A DNA stretch of 10,412 nt from Bacteroidales bacterium. Lineage in GTDB: Bacteria; Bacteroidota; Bacteroidia; Bacteroidales; DTU049. The position numbers were made by a program, and so were the translations under genes. Position 1 is the stretch's first letter. Every line of letters starts with the position of its first letter. The stretch spans positions 1 through 10,412 of the forward strand of contig JAGPGB010000029.1 in assembly GCA_018056215.1 (NCBI GenBank), read 5' to 3'. Under the pieces are notes generated by a model that had not been told where the DNA came from, searched no databases, and saw only the letters and a program-made list of their open reading frames with translations. Shown here piece after piece: positions 1-5,684 of this stretch.

Positions 1-107
1 AATTCCTCTTTAGGAAATTCTATATTATCACTTTTTTCTCTTAAAAAAGATTCTAAATTATCATTATTAAAATTTTTAATAAGAGTGTGTAAATAAGGTG
101 TATTCAT
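1..107 (-). CDS. Start of a probable Eco57I-like restriction-modification methylase (cut by window edge)
   Basis: Only the first 35 codons are in the window; the gene continues past the left edge. It starts at an ATG (107-105) whose first bases overlap the TGA of an upstream mini-ORF (ATGA). The residues visible (MNTPYLHTLIKNFNNDNLES, then a basic/acidic stretch) resemble, from memory, the N-terminus of large Eco57I-type methylases of Bacteroidota. These typically open with a short 'LIxNFxxDxLxxFxR' segment belonging to a nuclease-like N-terminal domain. No methylase motif (SAM-binding, NPPY) lies within the window, so the assignment rests on this segment and on the context, the neighbour being a PLD/SNF2 helicase. 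If correct, the protein would methylate adenine and possibly cut DNA. The reading frame is clear; the function is tentative. Confidence 0.5.
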   Translation of the reverse strand, partial: MNTPYLHTLIKNFNNDNLESFLREKSDNIEFPKEE

Positions 108-127
108 AATTTTTGATTTTCAATAGC
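101..127 (-). repeat. 27-bp direct repeat, copy at the methylase start
   Basis: Identical over 27 bp to 1568-1594, with mismatches immediately outside at both ends (100 versus 1567, and 128 versus 1595). On the minus strand it begins GCTATTGAAAATC and ends TTATGAATA. It encodes AIENQKL-stop overlapped by ATG AAT, the first two codons of the following gene. The repeat spacing is 1467 bp and encloses the complete AlbA_2 gene. Confidence 0.9.
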
Positions 128-160
128 TTGGGGGTTATTATTTTGGAGGATATTACTCAT
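104..160 (-). other. 18-codon mini-ORF ending in the helicase C-terminal heptapeptide
   Basis: The frame reads MSNILQNNNPQAIENQKL and then TGA. Its ATG overlaps the end of the AlbA_2 gene (ATGAGTAA) and its TGA overlaps the ATG of the next gene (ATGA). The last seven residues, AIENQKL, and their codons are identical to the end of the helicase at 1571-1594. Seen: the overlaps at both ends and the identical tail. Inferred: either a scar of a helicase 3' end left by a recombination event, or a short translated linker that passes ribosomes from the AlbA_2 gene to the methylase. It is too short to support an independent protein function. Confidence 0.35.
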
Positions 161-1574
161 GATTTTCTAAATTATTATTAATTATTTGCCAATAGCCACC
201 TTTTTTAGAGCCGATACGCTTTAATAAATTTTCATTTTTAAGTTTTTTGATGTTCCACTCTATTCCTTTAATAGTTAAACCAGTTTTTTCTGATAGTTCT
301 TCTGTAGTTATATAGGGATTTTTTGAAATTAATCTAATTATTTTTTCCCTAGTTTTTTCCCTAGTTTTTTCCCTAGTTTTTGGGGTAGTTTTTTCCATAG
401 TTTCCTCCATAGTTTTTAAAGAATCATGGTTTTCAGTCATGGATAGACGAATATACTCATTGCTCGGTTTAAATACGATATAAAAATGGGTGTCTGTATA
501 AGTTATTTGTGGTAAAGGTGCATTTTCTTTTTTACAATACTCTTTTATTCTACTTATACCTGATCCCAATTTTTCACCATAATGAATGCGAGCGAATAAA
601 TCAGCGATAATCTGATTTCTTCTAAAAATCGTTTTACCAAGTTTAAAGTTTTTAGGTTTAGACCATATATTTTCTATTTCAATTTTATTATTATAGAAAA
701 TTTTTAAAATATTATTATGTCCGTGTTCAAAATAATCTTTATGCATAACAGAATTAATAACAGCCTCCCTAATAGCTTCCAATGGATATTCATATATATT
801 TTCACGTTGTGGCATACCAGTAAATTTATAAGCAACTTTAGTATTAAGTCTTACAAAATCCATAACTTTATCAACAATTTCTACAAGAGAACCTGTTATA
901 TCTTTACGATCAATAATATCAGTACCATTTTCATCTTTATATAAAACAACCGTATAAACAGACCATGGAATAAATTTTTGTGGTTCTTTTGCAAAAAATA
1001 ATATTCCTGCATTATTAAAAAAGAATTTTTTATTTTTCTTTTCTAAAACACATAAACTAGGCAAAACAATATCTCTTTTTTGATAACTATCAATAGAGGC
1101 TAATTCTAAATATTTTGAAAATTTTTCATTATCAAAGTCCTTATCATAATTAAAATCTTTTGAAATAATTTCATCAAATCTTACTTTCCCTTCTGAACGA
1201 AAAAATTCTTTAATTTTGTCTCTATTCATTTTTTGAGAGTTAGCTCCAATTCTCATATAAAATCCAGAGGAACATTGATAGGGTTTATCTTCACCTTCTT
1301 TGACAGTTACTATAATAATATTTTCTATCTTTTCAATAGAAATTTCTGGCTTAGGATTACAATTATTAGCAATATCTTGTATTTGAGATTTCAATTTATT
1401 TGAACTTACAATTCCTTTACATTGGCCATTATCAGTTACCCCAATAAAAATTTTACCACCAGAAGAATTTGCAAAAGCAACAATTTCTTTATCTATGCCA
1501 CTTATATTTTCTTTAAATTCTATTTTATAACCTTCGCCTTCCTTTAGAATAATATCTAATTCGTTTTTATTCAT
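153..1574 (-). CDS. Schlafen/AlbA_2 domain, GHKL-like ATP-binding, winged-helix protein
   Basis: The 473-residue protein has the COG2865-type layout. Residues about 10-120 form a Schlafen/AlbA_2 domain, with the hallmark 'EFKENISGIDKEIVAFANSS' followed by GGKIFIGVTDNG. Residues about 185-370 hold a GHKL-like ATP-binding region, with an N-box-like segment at 267-281 (EAIREAVINSVMHKD) and a glycine segment at 334-342 (EKLGSGISR). A charged linker with KTRE repeats lies at 388-411, and a C-terminal winged-helix domain at about 411-466 ends in GGYWQII. The start ATG overlaps the helicase TGA by 4 bp (ATGA), so translation is probably coupled. Proteins of this family often sit between subunits of restriction-modification loci; their biochemical role there is unclear, with nucleic-acid binding, regulation or RNA cleavage all suggested. 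The domain call is secure, the function is not. The gene is bracketed by a 27-bp direct repeat. Confidence 0.88.
   Translation of the reverse strand: MNKNELDIILKEGEGYKIEFKENISGIDKEIVAFANSSGGKIFIGVTDNGQCKGIVSSNKLKSQIQDIANNCNPKPEISIEKIENIIIVTVKEGEDKPYQCSSGFYMRIGANSQKMNRDKIKEFFRSEGKVRFDEIISKDFNYDKDFDNEKFSKYLELASIDSYQKRDIVLPSLCVLEKKNKKFFFNNAGILFFAKEPQKFIPWSVYTVVLYKDENGTDIIDRKDITGSLVEIVDKVMDFVRLNTKVAYKFTGMPQRENIYEYPLEAIREAVINSVMHKDYFEHGHNNILKIFYNNKIEIENIWSKPKNFKLGKTIFRRNQIIADLFARIHYGEKLGSGISRIKEYCKKENAPLPQITYTDTHFYIVFKPSNEYIRLSMTENHDSLKTMEETMEKTTPKTREKTREKTREKIIRLISKNPYITTEELSEKTGLTIKGIEWNIKKLKNENLLKRIGSKKGGYWQIINNNLENHE
341..412 (-). repeat. Six tandem 12-bp units encoding a KTRE-type linker
   Basis: On the plus strand the unit is TTTTTTCCCTAG. 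There are three perfect copies (341-352, 353-364, 365-376), then three diverged copies (377-388, 389-400, 401-412). On the coding strand each unit gives four residues: KTRE three times, preceded by KTTP, MEKT and MEET. Because the unit is 12 bp, gain or loss keeps the reading frame and only changes the length of the linker before the winged-helix domain. Similar KTRE/KTTQ-type linkers are common in this protein family. Confidence 0.85.
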
Positions 1575-1594
1575 AATTTTTGATTTTCAATAGC
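1568..1594 (-). repeat. 27-bp direct repeat, copy at the helicase/AlbA_2 overlap
   Basis: This is the partner of the copy at 101-127 with no mismatches. Here the sequence is the genuine 3' end of the helicase gene (AIENQKL, TGA) and the ATG AAT start of the AlbA_2 gene. It is probably the original copy, since the helicase C-terminus depends on it. Confidence 0.9.
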
Positions 1595-4500
1595 AATAAT
1601 TATTTCTTTGTTGAATGATTGTAAGCGTTTTTTTTCAATTTCTAAATAGTTGCTACCCATTTCTCTAATTAGAGAATCTATTTCTTTAATAGTTTTTTCA
1701 ATACCAGTTTCTGACATTGTATTCATATCAGCTATACGCTTGAGAGTTTTAGTAGGGAGAGTACCATAATCTATGATATCTTCTTTGAGCATTTTTAGAA
1801 AATCAATATGATATGGTTGTAATCTATAATTTTTACTATTGATTAAACTCTTTATGGCATTTATAGCCTTTTGTTCCAAATTATTTTCATTCTTATTTTT
1901 ACTCACATTATCAGACATATTTTTTTTATCAGAGATATCTTTTAATTCTTTATAATAATCCCAAAAATTTTCACTTAATTTTAGAGAATTTTCATTTGCA
2001 TCACATTTTATTTTTTCGAAGGCGTCTTCGATACTTATTTCTGTTGTTTTATTATTAGTACTATAATTTGCATAACTAATATATAGGCCAAATTTTTTGA
2101 TAAATACTAATAATTCATTTTCCTTACCTTTTTTAGCGACTTTTATCCTTCGTGGTAGATTATCAAAAGATGTAATCATTTCAGGGAAATTATTTTTAAT
2201 TTGTTCATATTCTTTCAATATGTTAGTATAGAAACTTTCTTGTTCTAGATAGTCGGGGTTTTGTTTTAATTTATCATAAAGACCAGAAGGAGTGGGGACT
2301 TCATCAATGTCAAAGATTTTAGCATCTTCACCTAAAATATTATGAATATGAAACATTTTGATACTAGCAATTTCTCGAGACTTCATCTCATTAGCACCTA
2401 ATTCTGTGGGGAAAAAATTAACAATATACAGCTCATCAAAAACTTTTTTGCTAATACGATTTATCCTACCTATTCTTTGTATTACTCTCACGGGGTTCCA
2501 CGGTATATCATAATTGATAACCATACCAGCACGATTTAGATTAAACCCTTCAGATATTTTATCAGTGCATAGTAGAATATCGTATTTATCTTCTTGTTTT
2601 TCATAAGTAGCATCAAAGTTTTTATTAATATCCTCAATTTTACCTTCCATATTGCCAGCGATAGATAATACTCTGCCATCAAAAGCATAATTTAATCTCT
2701 CACTTAAATGTTTCACTGTATCAATATATTCTGTGAAAATCACAATTTTTCTATGAGGTTCATTGTGTAATTGCTTTTTAATATTTTCAATTAAAACTTT
2801 AGATTTAGGATCATTCTCTATTAATTTAAAATTGTCCAATTCTTTTAATATATCATCAAAGAGGTCAATATCAGATTGTATATCACTTAAAAATTCATTT
2901 TTTTTATCAAAATCATCTAAATTGTAAATTTTTGCATTTTTTTTATTACTATTATCATTGTTTAATTCTTGGATATGTTTTATCAATTCATTTTCTATTT
3001 CTTCAGGCTCTAATTCATATATTTTTTCTATAAAATCTCTATCAAGAATATACTTATTGGTTTTTTTAACAAATGCTAAAACATATTCATTAATATTTTT
3101 TAAATTTTGGATGCTTTGTTTGAAAGAACCAAACGAACTCTCAAAACGTCTCACTAGTAATCTACGAATAAAATTGTAAAGATTTGCTTGAGAAGTAAAT
3201 TCAAAATTTTCTTGTTTGTTTTTATTGTAATCTTTATCATAAGGTTTTTCATAATGTGCAGGCTTATAAATAGCCCCAGTAAATCTACGTTCTCCAATAG
3301 TATCTGAGAATACACTAATAATTTTTTCATAAAAATCTGATTGTTCTTTACTGAGTTCATAAAACCACTCTTGAGGGTCTTTTACTATTGATAGGTTTTT
3401 AATTTCATTTTGGTAAGAAGTATTGTTGATGAGATCTAATCTATTTCTACGAATAATCACTGGCTCTATAATGTCTCTGATTTGTTTAGCTAGGAGTTTA
3501 GATTTTTCTCTCACAAGATTCATGTTTATTTCACTATCATCGTTTTGAAAAACTTCATGATATTTAGTAAAAGCTTTCATTTTTTTGTCTTCATCTGGAG
3601 AGTTATAATATTTATTTATGTAGCCAAGCCTATCAAAAAAATATTTAAACTCTCTAAACTTGCGTGCTAAATTATCATCTAAAGAAATAGAAGAATTTTT
3701 GGGAGTGATGAAAAGAGATAATAGTGATAGTATGTCTTCTGGACGGTTATTAAAAGGTGTAGCACTCAATAGAATAACGATTTTACCACGACAAATATTT
3801 TTTAGATATTCATAGCTATGAGTATCTTGATTTCTAAATCTATGAGCTTCATCTACTATAACAATTTCTATATCATTTAATTTACCTTCTATCATTTGAG
3901 TTTGTAGTTTATCTAGCTCTCCTAGAGACCATACTTCCCAATCGTGTAGTCTGAATTGTTCTTTGTACATATTCCATCCTGCATCTTTTAGTTTCGGATC
4001 ACCTTTGAGTCCAGGCGGACAAATAATGACGCCACGTTTACGTAGCTCATAAGCAATAGAACAAGCTATTATAGTTTTGCCTAATCCTACCACATCGGCT
4101 AATATAACCCCATTATTTTTTTCTATTATTGCAAGTGCTTGCTGGATAGCATCTAACTGATATTTATATGGTGTATATCCATTCTTTGTAAAAATATTTA
4201 TCAATGAGTCACCTATTTGCTTTTTCTCAAAAACATCTATATAATTTTTCATTATAAAAGCATAAGCCTCGAAAGGAGTGATTTCACGTACTAAGGTTTC
4301 TTTTTCTATTATTTCTAATATCTTCTTTTTTTTCTCTGAGTTTTCTGTTATTTTAATAGCATTATTCCACAATTCATCAAAGTATTCTTCAGTATCTTCT
4401 ACACCATAATCACTTATCTCTACATTAAATTCCTCTTGATCACTCAATCCAGGTCTTGTCAAATTACTACTACCAGTAATAAATAGCTGGTTACGACTTA

Positions 4501-4945
4501 CTTGATCATCTTTCAACTTAAAAATATATAACTTAGCATGACTAGGCACAATAGTTTTGCGTATGATTAACCTATCATTTTTTATTAAATCTATAAAAAA
4601 TTTCACCTGTTCATAAAAATTTGCATCATCAAAAGTCTCAGTATTTATAGATTTTCTAATTGAGTTTATAAATTTTTCAAAAATCTTATTATTAGAATCA
4701 CTGCTATTTTTATTTTCTACATCTGCATACTCTATTAATTGATGGTTTATCTCATCTACTTGCAAACCGACAAGTATTTTTAAAGTTACATCATTATTAT
4801 TTTTTAATGAATCATAAAGCACATCTAAGCCAGAGAAATAAAAGAATCCAACCAAAAATTTTAATTCTTTACTAACGCTGAGTAGTTCTTTTAGCCTTGC
4901 TTCTAGTGATATATCCTTATTTGAATTTGTAATAAAATTTGTCAT
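1571..4945 (-). CDS. PLD-type nuclease fused to SNF2/HepA-like superfamily 2 helicase
   Basis: Positions are counted from a TTG at 4966 (1131 residues); I prefer the ATG at 4945, which gives 1124. The N-terminus is a phospholipase D-like domain: HAK at 143-145, SSN at 166-168, and E179. The usual Asp of HxKx4D is replaced by Lys150, so the site is of the HxK...N...E kind with a single half-motif. A SNF2-like helicase follows: Q-motif-like YTPYKYQ at 264-270, Walker A VVGLGKT at 292-298, DEAH at 372-375, SATPFNN at 401-407, IVIFTEY at 741-747, and motif VI QRIGRINR at 830-837. About 290 residues follow with no motif I recognise, partly charged. The domain set is that of DNA translocase/nucleases in restriction-like defence loci, and the expected role is ATP-driven movement on DNA with cleavage by the PLD domain. 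It is the first gene of the accessory block and overlaps the next by 4 bp. Motifs are intact, so it is probably active. Confidence 0.9.
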   Translation of the reverse strand: MTNFITNSNKDISLEARLKELLSVSKELKFLVGFFYFSGLDVLYDSLKNNNDVTLKILVGLQVDEINHQLIEYADVENKNSSDSNNKIFEKFINSIRKSINTETFDDANFYEQVKFFIDLIKNDRLIIRKTIVPSHAKLYIFKLKDDQVSRNQLFITGSSNLTRPGLSDQEEFNVEISDYGVEDTEEYFDELWNNAIKITENSEKKKKILEIIEKETLVREITPFEAYAFIMKNYIDVFEKKQIGDSLINIFTKNGYTPYKYQLDAIQQALAIIEKNNGVILADVVGLGKTIIACSIAYELRKRGVIICPPGLKGDPKLKDAGWNMYKEQFRLHDWEVWSLGELDKLQTQMIEGKLNDIEIVIVDEAHRFRNQDTHSYEYLKNICRGKIVILLSATPFNNRPEDILSLLSLFITPKNSSISLDDNLARKFREFKYFFDRLGYINKYYNSPDEDKKMKAFTKYHEVFQNDDSEINMNLVREKSKLLAKQIRDIIEPVIIRRNRLDLINNTSYQNEIKNLSIVKDPQEWFYELSKEQSDFYEKIISVFSDTIGERRFTGAIYKPAHYEKPYDKDYNKNKQENFEFTSQANLYNFIRRLLVRRFESSFGSFKQSIQNLKNINEYVLAFVKKTNKYILDRDFIEKIYELEPEEIENELIKHIQELNNDNSNKKNAKIYNLDDFDKKNEFLSDIQSDIDLFDDILKELDNFKLIENDPKSKVLIENIKKQLHNEPHRKIVIFTEYIDTVKHLSERLNYAFDGRVLSIAGNMEGKIEDINKNFDATYEKQEDKYDILLCTDKISEGFNLNRAGMVINYDIPWNPVRVIQRIGRINRISKKVFDELYIVNFFPTELGANEMKSREIASIKMFHIHNILGEDAKIFDIDEVPTPSGLYDKLKQNPDYLEQESFYTNILKEYEQIKNNFPEMITSFDNLPRRIKVAKKGKENELLVFIKKFGLYISYANYSTNNKTTEISIEDAFEKIKCDANENSLKLSENFWDYYKELKDISDKKNMSDNVSKNKNENNLEQKAINAIKSLINSKNYRLQPYHIDFLKMLKEDIIDYGTLPTKTLKRIADMNTMSETGIEKTIKEIDSLIREMGSNYLEIEKKRLQSFNKEIIIAIENQKL

Positions 4946-4963
4946 AATATTATAAAATTTAGT

Positions 4964-4994
4964 CAAAATTAAGATAATATTTTTTTATAACATA
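4964..4994 (-). promoter_or_regulatory. Candidate Bacteroidota-type promoter of the accessory block
   Basis: On the minus strand TAATTTTG (4971-4964) matches the -7 consensus TAnnTTTG exactly. A one-mismatch -33 element (TATG for TTTG, 4994-4991) lies 19 bp upstream. The TTG at 4966 is part of the -7 box, so it should not be a start codon; a transcript would begin a few bases later and reach the ATG at 4945 after a short leader. In DNA this AT-rich such matches arise by chance, so this is a suggestion only. Confidence 0.35.
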
Positions 4995-5037
4995 AAGTAA
5001 AAATTAATAATGAAAGAAATTCTACAAAGCGTTATAT

Positions 5038-5082
5038 TCATTCTCCCATATCAATATACCGACTTTCGATATCCTCAATCAT
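5038..5082 (-). other. 14-codon ORF overlapping the rnhB stop
   Basis: The frame reads MIEDIESRYIDMGE and then TGA, with its ATG overlapping the TGA of rnhB (ATGA). An operon-style overlap without a full gene behind it could be the stump of a lost downstream gene, marking the left edge of the conserved chromosome before the accessory block. It may equally be chance. I do not recognise the peptide. Confidence 0.2.
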
Positions 5083-5651
5083 AAAAGTTTAAATGATTTT
5101 CGGTGATATGGACTGATACCAAAATCTACAATTGCTTGTCTGTGTACTTTTGTGGGGTAACCTTTGTTTTTTGACCATTGATACATAGGATAATCATTGT
5201 GAAGCATAGCCATATATTCATCTCTGTATGTTTTGGCTAGAATAGAGGCTGCTGCCACATGATAATAAGTATTATCAGCTTTAGCTATAGTTTGATAAGG
5301 CAAATCGTTATATCGAATGAAATAATTGCCATCAACGACAACGAATTCTGGTTGAATATTTAGATGAGCTAAGGCTCTATGCATAGCTATCATAGTAGCT
5401 TGCAGTATATTAACCTCATCAATTTTTTCGTTAGATACAAAAGCTACAGAGTAACTGACAGCATTAGCTTCGATGATTTTGCGGGCTTCTTCACGTTCTT
5501 TAGCTGTTAGTTTTTTAGAATCTTTTATTAAAGGATGAGAGAAATTATCGGGTAGTATAACTGCTGCAGCAAAGACTGGCCCAGCCAAACAACCTCTACC
5601 AGCTTCATCCACACCAGCTTCTAGAGAATATTTAGAATATTTTGTTATCAC
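5079..5651 (-). CDS. rnhB: Ribonuclease HII
   Basis: This enzyme cuts the RNA strand of RNA-DNA hybrids and starts removal of single ribonucleotides misincorporated into DNA. The 190 residues match the usual family length. The signature GVDEAGRGCLAGPVFAAAV is at residues 13-31. The metal-binding acids expected for type 2 RNase H are visible as D15, E16, D107 (in VVDGN) and D126 (in AKADN). The AAASILAKTYRDEY motif at 133-146 is also present. The start is GTG at 5651; an in-frame TAA lies only a few codons upstream and no ATG is available before the signature. There is no Shine-Dalgarno. It follows the glycosyltransferase gene by 33 bp and is probably the last full gene of the glnS operon. Confidence 0.95.
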   Translation of the reverse strand: MITKYSKYSLEAGVDEAGRGCLAGPVFAAAVILPDNFSHPLIKDSKKLTAKEREEARKIIEANAVSYSVAFVSNEKIDEVNILQATMIAMHRALAHLNIQPEFVVVDGNYFIRYNDLPYQTIAKADNTYYHVAAASILAKTYRDEYMAMLHNDYPMYQWSKNKGYPTKVHRQAIVDFGISPYHRKSFKLL

Positions 5652-5684
5652 TTTGATTAATTTTTTAAATTAGCAAACAGACAT

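Noticed and set aside
145..150. GGAGGA on the plus strand 8 bases before an ATG (159-161)
   Set aside because: It looks like a Shine-Dalgarno, but the frame stops after three codons and lies opposite the AlbA_2/methylase junction.
717..944. Plus-strand 75-codon frame opposite the AlbA_2 gene
   Set aside because: It is rich in Ile, Phe and Asn as expected from the complement of AT-rich coding DNA, and has no recognisable motif; the opposite strand holds a clear protein.
3154..3360. Minus-strand 68-codon frame inside the helicase gene
   Set aside because: It is a shifted frame within an intact helicase; the main frame runs on without interruption, so it is not a frameshift fragment.
4985..5041. 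18-codon frame MNITLCRISFIINFYFML following the post-rnhB mini-ORF with another ATGA overlap
   Set aside because: It is short, hydrophobic, in AT-rich DNA and overlaps the candidate promoter; chance is the simplest explanation.
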